Part shown: positions 9,195 to 17,893 of the stretch, piece after piece
Layout: each line of letters starts with the position of its first letter
Numbering within the stretch: the first letter of the stretch is position 1
From: NZ13-RE01 sp049718665
Lineage (GTDB): Bacteria; Dictyoglomota; Dictyoglomia; Dictyoglomales; Dictyoglomaceae
Length of the DNA stretch: 60,053 nucleotides
Direction of reading: 5' to 3'
Assembly: GCA_049718665.1 (NCBI GenBank)
Contig: JBNARO010000009.1
Span: 1-60,053, forward strand
Program-made: the position numbers and the translations under genes
Notes under the pieces: model-generated
What the model saw: the letters and a program-made list of their open reading frames with translations, nothing else
Databases searched by the model: none
What the model was told of the DNA's origin: nothing

Positions 9195-10287
9195 TAATCT
9201 CACCTCTTTCAATAAGCTCCACAATTAAATCTCCCATTTCCTCTGTGGAAACTAACTTTTTAGCATTGGGATTATTATTGTAAAGGTCCTGAGTGAAATA
9301 TCCCATATCTAAAACTTTCTCTACTGCTTTTTCAATTAAATTAGCTTCTCTTTCTAATTTTAAAGAATATCTTAGAAGAAAAGCACAAGATAATATAGTG
9401 CCTAAAGGGTTTGCTATATTTTTTCCTGCAATATCTGGCGCAGATCCATGAATGGGCTCATATAATCCCTTTAAGTTATCTCCAAGGCTCGCAGAAGGAA
9501 GCATTCCAATAGACCCTGTAATTACTGCCGCTTCATCACTTAATATATCTCCAAAGGTATTTTCTGTTAGTATAACATCAAATTGTTTTGGGTTTCTTAC
9601 AATCTGCATAGCACAATTATCCACATACATGTGTTCTAGCAAGACATCTGAATAATCTTTTGCTACTTTTTCTACCACCTCTCTCCAAAGTCTTGATGTC
9701 TCTAAAATATTCGCCTTGTCCACAGAGGTAACTTTTTTTCTTCTCTTTTGAGCAAGAGAAAAAGCAATTTTAGAAACTCTTTCTACCTCATCTTCTGAGT
9801 AAATCATAGTATCAATAGCTGTATATTTTCCATTCTTCTTAACCCTTTCCTTTGGCTTTCCAAAATAAAGACCTCCTGTAAGCTCCCTAATAATAACAAA
9901 ATCTACATCTTTGATTATCTCAGGTTTAAGAGGAGAACTAAAAATTAAAGAATGATAACTTTTTACCGGTCTAATATTAGCGTATAACTTTAATCCACCT
10001 CTTAAACCTAAGAGAGCCCGCTCAGGTCTTAAGTAAGAAGGTAAATTGTCCCATTTGGGACCTCCTACAGCTCCTAAGAGTATAGCATCGCTTTCCTTAC
10101 AAAGCTTAAAGGTTTCCTCAGGTAAAGGAGTTCCCTTTTCATCAATTGCAATGCCACCTACTAATGCAAATTCTAATTCAAATTTGTATCCAAACACTCT
10201 CTCTATTGCCTTTAATACCTTTACTCCTTGATTAACTACCTCGGGTCCTATTCCATCTCCTGGTAATACTGTAATTTTATAACTCAT
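9187..10287 (-). CDS. leuB: 3-Isopropylmalate dehydrogenase
   Basis: NAD-dependent oxidative decarboxylase of leucine synthesis, 366 residues. It opens with LPGDGIGPEVV, carries the LGAVGGPKWDNLP substrate loop and the arginines of LRPERALLGLRGGLKLYANIRP, and has GSAPDIAGKNIANP for NAD binding. GGAGGAGAACT precedes the ATG, and its start overlaps the leuD stop by four bases. In this operon it probably also oxidises 3-methylmalate made through CimA, a dual use known for LeuB enzymes. Confidence 0.96.
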   Translation of the reverse strand: MSYKITVLPGDGIGPEVVNQGVKVLKAIERVFGYKFELEFALVGGIAIDEKGTPLPEETFKLCKESDAILLGAVGGPKWDNLPSYLRPERALLGLRGGLKLYANIRPVKSYHSLIFSSPLKPEIIKDVDFVIIRELTGGLYFGKPKERVKKNGKYTAIDTMIYSEDEVERVSKIAFSLAQKRRKKVTSVDKANILETSRLWREVVEKVAKDYSDVLLEHMYVDNCAMQIVRNPKQFDVILTENTFGDILSDEAAVITGSIGMLPSASLGDNLKGLYEPIHGSAPDIAGKNIANPLGTILSCAFLLRYSLKLEREANLIEKAVEKVLDMGYFTQDLYNNNPNAKKLVSTEEMGDLIVELIERGEINE

Positions 10288-10787
10288 AGTTCTCCTCCTT
10301 TAACTCTCTCTTTGGCAAAATTTATTAATCCTCCTTTGTTAATAATTTCTTGAATCAATGGTGGAAAGGGCTTTGTCTTAAAAGATTCTCCTGTATTTAA
10401 GTTTTCTACAATCCCCTCACTAAAATTAACTCTAATTAAATCTCCCTCTTTAATTCTCTCCACCGCAGAAGGAAGTTCTAAAATAGGAAGACCAATATTT
10501 ATAGCATTTCTATAAAAAATTCTAGCGAAAGATTTTGCAATAATACATTGAATCCCTGAAGCTTTTATAGCGATGGGAGCATGCTCTCGCGAGGACCCAC
10601 AGCCAAAATTCTCTCCTACTACAAGAATACTTTTTTCTTTAACTTTTTCTCTAAAAGAAAGATCTAAATCTTCCATACAGTGTAAAGCCAACTCCTGAGG
10701 ATCAGTAGTATTTAAGTATCTTGCAGGGATAATAACATCAGTATCTATATTATCCCCATAACATAAAGCCTTTCCCTCATAAATCAT
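10284..10787 (-). CDS. leuD: 3-Isopropylmalate dehydratase small subunit
   Basis: Small (swivelling) subunit of isopropylmalate isomerase, 167 residues. Diagnostic segments are GDNIDTDVIIPARYLN at the N terminus and GENFGCGSSREHAPIA in the middle, which carries the substrate-binding Ser-Arg. Its compact length is typical of the thermophile/archaeal LeuD class. The start overlaps the leuC stop by four bases, with GGAGGTG as ribosome site, suggesting translational coupling of the two subunits. Confidence 0.95.
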   Translation of the reverse strand: MIYEGKALCYGDNIDTDVIIPARYLNTTDPQELALHCMEDLDLSFREKVKEKSILVVGENFGCGSSREHAPIAIKASGIQCIIAKSFARIFYRNAINIGLPILELPSAVERIKEGDLIRVNFSEGIVENLNTGESFKTKPFPPLIQEIINKGGLINFAKERVKGGEL

Positions 10788-12061
10788 TCTTTCACCTCCA
10801 CTTCCCAGGGAGCAGCAATTCTTCCTAAAATAGCTGAAGCAGCAGCCACCGCAGGATTTGCAAGGTAAACTTCACTTTTTGGATGCCCCATTCTTCCTAC
10901 AAAATTTCTATTTGTAGTACTTAACGCTCTTTCTCCTTCTGCTAAAACCCCTAAATGTCCTCCTAAACAGGGACCACAACTGGGAGGTGTTATTACCGCT
11001 CCTGCGGATAAAAATATTTCTATTAAACCCTCACGAAGAGCAGACATATAAATAGATGGAGTAGCGGGAGTAATTATCAATCTTAAATTAGGATTTACTT
11101 TATGTCCTTTTAAAATCTTTGCAGAAATTCGTAAATCTTCCAATCTTCCATTGGTGCAAGATCCAATATATACTTGATCTAAAGTAATATTCTTATTAAT
11201 AACCTCTGAAATGGGATAAACATTGCTGGGAAGATGAGGAAAAGCAACCATAGGTTCAAGATTTGTAACATCCCATTCATATATTTCTTTATAATACGCA
11301 TCCTTATCACTACGAAATATTTCAAAACTTCTCTTAGCTCTATTTTTTACATATTCCAAAGTAATCTCATCAGGTTCAATAATTCCACTTTTTGCTCCCG
11401 CTTCTATAGCCATATTACACATAGTAAATCTATCTGCCATAGGAAGATTTCTAATAACCTCTCCTGTAAACTCCATAGCCATATATCTTGCACCATCTAC
11501 TCCTATTTTCCCAATAGTGAATAGTATTAAATCTTTCCCTCCTACCCATTTAGGGAGCTTTCCATAATAAATAAACTTTATAGATTCTGGCACTTTAAGC
11601 CATATTTCCCCAAAAGCCATAGCATAAGCTAAATCAGTACTTCCTACCCCTGTGGAAAAAGCACCTAAGGCACCATAAGTACAAGTATGAGAATCTGCTC
11701 CAATTACACAATCCCCTGGAAGGACCAACCCCTCTTCAGGAAGAAGAGCATGTTCAATACCTATTCTTCCTCCATCATAAAAATATTTTATTCCTTGTTC
11801 TTTCGAAAATTCTCTAAGTTCTTTTGTCTGCTGAGCAGATTTTATATCCTTATTAGGGGTAGAATGGTCTGGAATTAAGGCAATCTTCTCAGGATTAAAA
11901 ACCTTCTCTACTCCTATCTTTCTAAACTCTTTTATAGCCAATGGTCCAGTAATATCATTTGCTAACATAAAGTCCAATTTAACAAAAATTAAATCACCAG
12001 GGGAAATTTCTTTATTATTGGTATGTTTTAAAAGGATCTTCTCAGTAATTGTTAAGCCCAT
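10784..12061 (-). CDS. leuC: 3-Isopropylmalate dehydratase large subunit
   Basis: Aconitase-family [4Fe-4S] subunit, 425 residues. Cluster ligands are visible in IGSCTNGR and PSCGPCLGGHLG, and the active-site stretch GADSHTCTYGALGAFSTGVGS is intact. The length matches the archaeal-type LeuC branch (about 420 residues), shorter than the enterobacterial enzyme. The gene begins inside the end of leuA (10-base overlap). It probably serves both isopropylmalate and citramalate. Confidence 0.95.
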   Translation of the reverse strand: MGLTITEKILLKHTNNKEISPGDLIFVKLDFMLANDITGPLAIKEFRKIGVEKVFNPEKIALIPDHSTPNKDIKSAQQTKELREFSKEQGIKYFYDGGRIGIEHALLPEEGLVLPGDCVIGADSHTCTYGALGAFSTGVGSTDLAYAMAFGEIWLKVPESIKFIYYGKLPKWVGGKDLILFTIGKIGVDGARYMAMEFTGEVIRNLPMADRFTMCNMAIEAGAKSGIIEPDEITLEYVKNRAKRSFEIFRSDKDAYYKEIYEWDVTNLEPMVAFPHLPSNVYPISEVINKNITLDQVYIGSCTNGRLEDLRISAKILKGHKVNPNLRLIITPATPSIYMSALREGLIEIFLSAGAVITPPSCGPCLGGHLGVLAEGERALSTTNRNFVGRMGHPKSEVYLANPAVAAASAILGRIAAPWEVEVKE

Positions 12062-13605
12062 GGGCTAAATTTATCTCTCCCTTCTTGATCTCTCTGATAA
12101 TATTCTCTATAGGCTAAAAGATTATTAATTGCTCTTATATATGCTTTTGCACTTGCCTCAATAACATCTGTGCTTATTGCTCTTCCCACAAAAATGTTTC
12201 CCGCTTCATCAGAGATTTTAACTAAAGCCTCGCCTAAAGCATCAGTTCCTGAAGTTACCGAATGAAGAGAAAAGTCTATAAGATGATGTTCTACCTGAAT
12301 AGATTCTGCAATAGCTTTGTAAACTGCATCTACAGGACCATTTCCTGTATTAACACTTTTTATTTTTTGTCCCATTTTATCCAAAATAACTGTTGCAGTA
12401 GGAACAATACCTACACCACTTATTACCTGCAAATGTTCTAATTGAATTATATCTTTTTCTTGTTTTAACTCGTTTTTCACAATAGCCTCTAAATCCCTAT
12501 CAGTTATTTCCTTCTTCTTATCTGCCAACTCTTTAAATCTCTTGAAAGCTTCATCTAATTCTTCTTTGCTTAAAGTATATCCTAATTCTTCTAACCTTTT
12601 CTCAAAAGCATGTCTACCAGAATGTTTCCCTAAAACTATTTTGCTTTCGGAAAGACCAATACTTTCTGGAGACATAATCTCATAAGTTGATGGATCTTGA
12701 ATTACTCCATGTTGGTGTATTCCTGATTCATGAGCAAAAGCATTATCTCCTACAATAGCCTTATTTGGTTGTATCACTATTCCTGTAAGAGAACTCACTA
12801 ATCTGCTAGTCTTATAAATTTCTTTTGTATTTATTCTTACATCTTTTCCCAAATTTCTTACTTTTATTGCCATAACTATTTCTTCTAATGCTGCATTTCC
12901 CGCTCTTTCCCCTAAACCATTTATGGTACATTCTACTTGCTGTGCTCCATTCATAATAGCAGAAAGCGAATTTGCCACTGCTAAACCTAAGTCATTATGG
13001 CAATGCACACTAAGAATTACTTTATCTATATTTTCTACTCTTTCTCTAATTTTTTTAATAAGCTCTCCAAACTCCCAAGGTAATGCATAGCCTACAGTAT
13101 CAGGAATATTTATTACTGTTGCTCCTGCATCAATAACTGCAGAGATTACTTTGCATAGAAAATCAAAATCACTTCTTACTGCATCTTCGGGAGAAAATTC
13201 TACATCATCACAGTAATTTTTTGCATATTTCACCGCATATACTGCCTGTTCCAAGACTTCATCTCTTGTTTTTCTCAGTTTTTTCTCTATATGGATGTCA
13301 GAGGTTGCAATAAAGGTATGGATTCTTGGACTTTCTGCTCCCTGGAGTGCCTCCCAGGCTCTATCTATATCCTGAGGAATTGCCCTTGCCAATGCAGCTA
13401 TAACTGGTCCCTTTACAGTATTAGCAATAGTTCTTACTGCTTGAAACTCGCCAGAAGAAGAAATAGGGAAACCAGCCTCAATAACGTCTACATTCAATCT
13501 TGCAAGTTGTTTAGCAATCTCCAACTTTTCCTCTACATTTAAATTAACACCAGGAGTTTGTTCTCCATCTCTTAATGTGGTATCAAAAATATATATTCTT
13601 TCCAT
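12052..13605 (-). CDS. leuA: 2-Isopropylmalate synthase
   Basis: Committed enzyme of leucine synthesis, 517 residues. It has the catalytic barrel (FDTTLRDGEQTPGVNL, HCHNDLGLAVAN, NGLGERAGN) and a complete C-terminal regulatory domain (residues ~390-500) that binds leucine in this family, so feedback inhibition is expected on top of T-box control. AAGGAGGTGT precedes the ATG. A second homologue at 7620-9194 is the citramalate synthase. Confidence 0.95.
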   Translation of the reverse strand: MERIYIFDTTLRDGEQTPGVNLNVEEKLEIAKQLARLNVDVIEAGFPISSSGEFQAVRTIANTVKGPVIAALARAIPQDIDRAWEALQGAESPRIHTFIATSDIHIEKKLRKTRDEVLEQAVYAVKYAKNYCDDVEFSPEDAVRSDFDFLCKVISAVIDAGATVINIPDTVGYALPWEFGELIKKIRERVENIDKVILSVHCHNDLGLAVANSLSAIMNGAQQVECTINGLGERAGNAALEEIVMAIKVRNLGKDVRINTKEIYKTSRLVSSLTGIVIQPNKAIVGDNAFAHESGIHQHGVIQDPSTYEIMSPESIGLSESKIVLGKHSGRHAFEKRLEELGYTLSKEELDEAFKRFKELADKKKEITDRDLEAIVKNELKQEKDIIQLEHLQVISGVGIVPTATVILDKMGQKIKSVNTGNGPVDAVYKAIAESIQVEHHLIDFSLHSVTSGTDALGEALVKISDEAGNIFVGRAISTDVIEASAKAYIRAINNLLAYREYYQRDQEGRDKFSPWA

Positions 13606-13621
13606 TTAGAACACCTCCTTA

Positions 13622-14620
13622 TTATTCAGGTGCCTTTAACCATGGCATCATTTTTCTTAAGACTTTCCCTACTTTTTCAATAAGATGCTCTTCATCTTGT
13701 TTTAGAAGAGCATTAAAAACAGGTCTTCCTACTTGGTTTTCTAAGATCCATTCTCTTGCAAATAATCCATCTTGAATCTCTTTAAGAATTTTCTGCATTT
13801 CTTTACGAGTCTCTTCAGTAATAATCCTTGGTCCCCTTGTTACATCTCCATATTTTGCAGTATCACTTATTGCCTTTCTCATAAAGGTTATTCCACCTTG
13901 ATTTATTAGATCTACAATAAGCTTTAATTCATGGAGACATTCATAATAAGCCACCTCTGGTTGATATCCTGCATTTACTAAGGTTTCAAATCCTGCCTTA
14001 ATTAAAGCAGTTACCCCTCCACAAAGGACCACCTGTTCTCCAAAAAGGTCTGTTTCTGTTTCTTCTTTAAAAGTAGTTTCTAAAACCCCCGCCCTTGTAG
14101 CTCCTATTCCTTTAGCATAGGAAAGAGCTATGTCTCTGCAATTTTTAGAATAATCCTGATAGACTGCAAAAAGCGCAGGAACTCCTTTCCCTTCTATATA
14201 AAGCTGTCTTACTAAGGGACCTGGTCCCTTAGGAGCTACCATAAATACATCCACAAAAGGTGGAGGAACAATTTGGGAGTAATGGATATTAAAACCATGA
14301 GCAAAGCCAAGAGCTTGATATGGTCTTAAATGAGGGGCTACTTTTTCCTTATATACTTGAGCTTGCTCTGTATCAGGAAGGAGAAACATAATAATATCAG
14401 CTTTTTTAACTGCAGTTTCTATATCATATACTTCCATTCCTTCTTCAATAGCTCTTTTCCAAGACTCTCCATTGGGTCTTAATGCAAGAATAACTTTTAA
14501 ACCGCTATCTTTTAAGTTATTAGAATGGGCTCTTCCTTGACTTCCATAACCTATAACCGCAATGACTTTATCTTTAAGAATATCCATATTAACATCAGAA
14601 TCGTAATAAATCTTTGCCAT
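13622..14620 (-). CDS. ilvC: Ketol-acid reductoisomerase
   Basis: Isomerises and reduces acetolactate or acetohydroxybutyrate using NADPH. It is a class I (short) enzyme of 332 residues, starting with the Rossmann motif GYGSQGRAHSNNLKDSG. GFAHGFNIHY and APKGPGPLVR follow, as does the metal-binding FGEQVVLCGG region. The AGGAGG ribosome site is well placed. It stands between ilvN and leuA. Dihydroxyacid dehydratase (ilvD), the next enzyme, is not in this window. Confidence 0.96.
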   Translation of the reverse strand: MAKIYYDSDVNMDILKDKVIAVIGYGSQGRAHSNNLKDSGLKVILALRPNGESWKRAIEEGMEVYDIETAVKKADIIMFLLPDTEQAQVYKEKVAPHLRPYQALGFAHGFNIHYSQIVPPPFVDVFMVAPKGPGPLVRQLYIEGKGVPALFAVYQDYSKNCRDIALSYAKGIGATRAGVLETTFKEETETDLFGEQVVLCGGVTALIKAGFETLVNAGYQPEVAYYECLHELKLIVDLINQGGITFMRKAISDTAKYGDVTRGPRIITEETRKEMQKILKEIQDGLFAREWILENQVGRPVFNALLKQDEEHLIEKVGKVLRKMMPWLKAPE

Positions 14621-14642
14621 TTTTCTAAACCTCCTTATTCCT

Positions 14643-15134
14643 TTATTTATTATTTAATCTCATACCTCTTGCCATCACTATCTTTCCTGTTCTTACCATC
14701 TCTTTTATTCCATAAGGTTCCAAATTTTTTTCAAAAGCATCTATTTTTTCGCTATCACCAGTGATTTCAATAATTAACTCTTTTTCGCTAACATCTACAA
14801 TACTTGCTCTAAAAATCTCCACAAGATCAATAATGGCTCTCCTATTATTACTGTCAGAACTAACTCTAATAAGAGCCAATTCTCTTTCTACTACAGGAGT
14901 ATCTGTAAAATCATTCACTTTTAATACTACAATTAATTTATAAAGTTGTTTTGTTATCTGCTCTAAAACCTTTTCGTCTCCTTCTACAACTAAGGTTATA
15001 CGAGATAATTCTGGAGATTCAGTAGTGTTTACAGCTAAACTTTCAATATTGTATCCTCTCCTACTAAAGAGCCCTGCAATTCTTGCCAAAACTCCAGGTT
15101 TATTTTCTACCAAAATGGAGAGAGTATGTTTCAT
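14643..15134 (-). CDS. ilvN: Acetolactate synthase regulatory (small) subunit
   Basis: ACT-domain regulatory subunit that confers valine feedback on IlvB. The N-terminal ACT domain reads HTLSILVENKPGVLARIAGLFSRRGYNIESL; a second ACT-like half follows. I place the start at the ATG at 15134 because GGAGGTG lies six bases before it; an in-frame GTG at 15143 falls inside that ribosome site. This gives 163 residues. The gene follows ilvB, with the ribosome site overlapping the ilvB stop. Confidence 0.94.
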   Translation of the reverse strand: MKHTLSILVENKPGVLARIAGLFSRRGYNIESLAVNTTESPELSRITLVVEGDEKVLEQITKQLYKLIVVLKVNDFTDTPVVERELALIRVSSDSNNRRAIIDLVEIFRASIVDVSEKELIIEITGDSEKIDAFEKNLEPYGIKEMVRTGKIVMARGMRLNNK

Positions 15135-15146
15135 CTTTTTCACCTC

Positions 15147-16817
15147 CTAATCTATCATCATTTTATCTATAGAACCTCCTGCAGGAACCATTGGGAATAC
15201 ATTCTCTTCTCTTACCACTTTAAAATCTACAATAGCGGGAGCATCTTTTTTCTCTAATGCCCAATATATAGCATCCTCAACCTCCTCAGGATTTTCTACT
15301 CTTCTTCCATACGCTCCATAAGCTTCTGCTAATTTCACAAAATTAGGAGCAATATCAAGTAAAGTGCAAGAATAACGTTTCTTATAAAAAAGTTCTTGCC
15401 ATTGTCTTACCATTCCCAAGCAACTGTTGTTTAAAATAAATATTTTTATGGGTAATCTTTGGGTAACAGCGGTAGCAAGTTCTTGAATATTCATCTGAAT
15501 ACTTCCATCTCCTGCAATATCTATGACCAATTTATCAGGATTTGCAATTTGTGCTCCAATAGCAGCAGGAAGTCCAAATCCCATAGTTCCTAAACCACCA
15601 GAAGTGATAAACTGTCGAGGATATTTTACTTTATAGAATTGAGCAGCCCACATTTGATTCTGTCCCACTTCAGTAACAACTATAGCAGAACCCTTTGTTA
15701 TTTCATAGATCTTTTCAACTACATACTGAGGTTTAATAACTCCTTCCTGATTTTTATACTTTAAGGGATATTTTTCTTTCCATTCTTTAATTCTCTCCCA
15801 CCACGAAGGATTATTTTTCTCTTCTACCTCCTGAATTAATCTTTGTAGTGCAATCTTTGCATCAGCTACTATAGGAATATATGGTTCTACATTTTTGCCG
15901 ATCTCCGCAGGGTCAATATCTATATGAATTATCTTTGCGTGAGGAGCAAAAGTATCTACCCTACCTGTGGACCTATCACTAAACCTAACACCTATGGCAA
16001 TAATTAAGTCACTATTGTTGATAGTAAAATTGGCATAAGCAGCACCATGCATTCCTATAAAACCACAATAGAGATGATGATCTTCTGGAATGGCACCTTT
16101 CCCCATAAGAGTTGTAACTACAGGAGTATTAATCTTCTCTGCAAATTTTATTAACTCATAAGACGCATTGGAACTTATAACCCCTCCACCTGCTAAGATT
16201 ACAGGCCTTTCTGCAGATTTTATAAGACCCACTGCTTTTTTAATCTGTAAAGGATGAGGTTCATAATTAGGTTTATATCCTGGAAGATTAATATTTGAAG
16301 GATATCTGTAATTTATCTTTGCCATAAAGATATCTGCAGGTATATCTATTAGTACTGGTCCTTTTCTTCCAGTAGTAGCAATATAAAAAGCTTCTTTAAA
16401 TATAGTGAGAACTTTTTCGGGATCTTTTACTAAATAGTTATGTTTTGTAATGGGCATAGTGATTCCTGTAATATCTGCTTCTTGGAAAGAATCTTTCCCT
16501 AATACTGTAGTTCTTACTTGACCTGTGATAGCAATAACTGGAGAAGAATCCATAAAGGCAGTAGCAAGTCCTGTTACTAAATTTGTAGCACCAGGACCTG
16601 ATGTAGCAACGCAAACTCCTACTTTGCCAGATGATCTGGCATATCCATCTGCTGCATGAGCAGCTCCCTGTTCATGCCTTACCAATACATGCTTTAAAGA
16701 TGAATCATACAAAGCATCATAAAAAGCAATAACTGCTCCCCCTGGATAACCAAAAATAACTTCTACACCCTCCTCTTGTAAAAACTTAATTATTGCTTGT
16801 GCCACTGTTATTTCCAT
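15147..16817 (-). CDS. ilvB: Acetolactate synthase catalytic subunit
   Basis: Thiamine-diphosphate enzyme that makes acetolactate and acetohydroxybutyrate, 556 residues. The catalytic Glu lies in VRHEQGAAHAADGYAR, and the thiamine-diphosphate/metal site is GDGSIQMNIQEL. The central FAD domain is present. It is the first gene of the ilv-leu-cimA operon, preceded by GGGAGGA and by the T-box leader that decides whether transcription reaches it. Confidence 0.96.
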   Translation of the reverse strand: MEITVAQAIIKFLQEEGVEVIFGYPGGAVIAFYDALYDSSLKHVLVRHEQGAAHAADGYARSSGKVGVCVATSGPGATNLVTGLATAFMDSSPVIAITGQVRTTVLGKDSFQEADITGITMPITKHNYLVKDPEKVLTIFKEAFYIATTGRKGPVLIDIPADIFMAKINYRYPSNINLPGYKPNYEPHPLQIKKAVGLIKSAERPVILAGGGVISSNASYELIKFAEKINTPVVTTLMGKGAIPEDHHLYCGFIGMHGAAYANFTINNSDLIIAIGVRFSDRSTGRVDTFAPHAKIIHIDIDPAEIGKNVEPYIPIVADAKIALQRLIQEVEEKNNPSWWERIKEWKEKYPLKYKNQEGVIKPQYVVEKIYEITKGSAIVVTEVGQNQMWAAQFYKVKYPRQFITSGGLGTMGFGLPAAIGAQIANPDKLVIDIAGDGSIQMNIQELATAVTQRLPIKIFILNNSCLGMVRQWQELFYKKRYSCTLLDIAPNFVKLAEAYGAYGRRVENPEEVEDAIYWALEKKDAPAIVDFKVVREENVFPMVPAGGSIDKMMID

Positions 16818-16840
16818 AAAGATTTTCCTCCCTTCTTAAA

Positions 16841-17118
16841 ATAAAGGCTTCTCAACCTAAAAAGGGTGAGAAGCCTCCCACGGTACCACCTTCATTGGTC
16901 CTAAAATTTAGGACCACTCTTTCCTTTAACGCAGGAAAAACGGGAAGTTCTACATATACAAAAAGGAAGGCTTTAAAGCCTTCCTTCGCCTTCGAACTTC
17001 CAGCTCCGAGGCGAGTTCCACAGGCTACACCGCCAGGTCGCACCAACCCCTGACTCTCTGTAAGGTAAACGCCTGTGTACTACTCCTCTTCTTCGCCATT
17101 GACCATATTATAAGTTAG
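16841..17118 (-). promoter_or_regulatory. T-box leader, leucine (CTC) specifier, controls ilv-leu-cimA
   Basis: Read on the minus strand, the leader has Stem I (CACAGGC pairs with GCCTGTG) with the apical AGAGAGTC / GGTTGGTGCGACC region. The specifier-loop pattern GAA-CTC-GCCTCGGAGC follows, with the CTC codon at 17015-17013. The T-box proper, GAAGGTGGTACCGTGGG, lies around 16893-16877, and the intrinsic terminator overlaps its 3' end. CTC is a Leu codon, so uncharged tRNA-Leu with anticodon GAG should stabilise the antiterminator and switch the operon on. It fills the ~300-base gap between gatD and ilvB. Confidence 0.92.
16845..16876 (-). terminator. Regulated terminator of the ilv T-box leader
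   Basis: AGGCTTCTCA pairs with TGAGAAGCCT across a short loop, followed on the minus strand by TTATTTT. The 5' arm begins immediately after the T-box sequence, as required for a terminator/antiterminator switch. Confidence 0.9.
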
Positions 17119-17124
17119 TTTGAT

Positions 17125-17153
17125 ATATTACCATAGATTATTTCAAATGTAAA
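17125..17153 (-). promoter_or_regulatory. Promoter of the ilv-leu-cimA operon
   Basis: TTTACA (17153-17148), 17-base spacer, TAATAT (17130-17125), read on the minus strand. The -35 box lies inside the last codons of gatD. A second possible -10 (TATAAT, 17112-17107) lies closer to Stem I but has no recognisable -35. The predicted transcript starts just before the T-box Stem I. Confidence 0.55.
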
Positions 17154-17893
17154 GGGGATAAGGAAAAAGGGAAAAATAAAGTTCTCTTAACTTTCTCGTG
17201 AGCCAAAAGTTCTTCCTTATCATCTAAATTAGGAAGGGTAATATCTCTTTTATATTTTCTTTCAAGGGCTTTTTTTATCAAAAAATCTGCAAGATGAGGA
17301 TTCTTAGGAAGAATAGGGCCATGAAGATAAGTTCCAACAAGATTTTTATATATTATTCCTTCGGTTTTATCCTTTCCATTATTTCCATAACCTTTTAAAA
17401 CTTTTCCAAGAGGCATATAAGAATGATAAGTTCTTCCACCATGATTTTCAAACCCCACCAAAGTTTTAGGATATATAGGAAGATTAGTTTTAATTAAAAT
17501 ATTCCCAATTAATCTTCCTTTTTCCGCTTTAGTATAATAATTTAAAATTCCTAATCCTTCAATTTTATTTCCAAAAGCATCCAAGTAATATTTTCCTAAT
17601 AATTGATATCCTCCACATATAGCAAGAACTACTAAATTATCCTCTATTAAATCTTTTAATTCTTTCTTGAATTTTATAAGATGAGAATATAAAATTTCCT
17701 GTTCTCTATCAGAACCCCCACCTATAAATAAGATATCTGCCTTGTATAAATTTTCTTCTTTATCCTTTGTAAACTCTAAAACCTCTACATCTATTTTCCT
17801 CCAAAGGCATCTCCTCTTAAGAGTAATAATATTTCCTCTGTCCCCATATAAATTTAAAAGATCAGGATACATATGTAGAATGTTTAATTTCAT
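17138..17893 (-). CDS. gatD: Lipid II isoglutaminyl synthase, glutaminase subunit GatD
   Basis: Class I glutamine amidotransferase that feeds ammonia to MurT, which amidates D-Glu of the peptidoglycan stem peptide. It opens LNILHMYPDLLNLYGDRGN, a strong GatD signature. The nucleophile is C93 in LAICGGYQLLG and the partner His is H191 in GTYLHGP, almost the same numbers as in the Staphylococcus aureus enzyme as I recall them. Length 251 is normal. The start lies 32 bases inside murT, so the two subunits are probably translationally coupled. Confidence 0.93.
   Translation of the reverse strand: MKLNILHMYPDLLNLYGDRGNIITLKRRCLWRKIDVEVLEFTKDKEENLYKADILFIGGGSDREQEILYSHLIKFKKELKDLIEDNLVVLAICGGYQLLGKYYLDAFGNKIEGLGILNYYTKAEKGRLIGNILIKTNLPIYPKTLVGFENHGGRTYHSYMPLGKVLKGYGNNGKDKTEGIIYKNLVGTYLHGPILPKNPHLADFLIKKALERKYKRDITLPNLDDKEELLAHEKVKRTLFFPFSLSPLHLK

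Noticed and set aside
16852..17046. 64-residue open frame on the minus strand
   Set aside because: It lies wholly inside the ilv T-box leader; the RNA structure explains the sequence.
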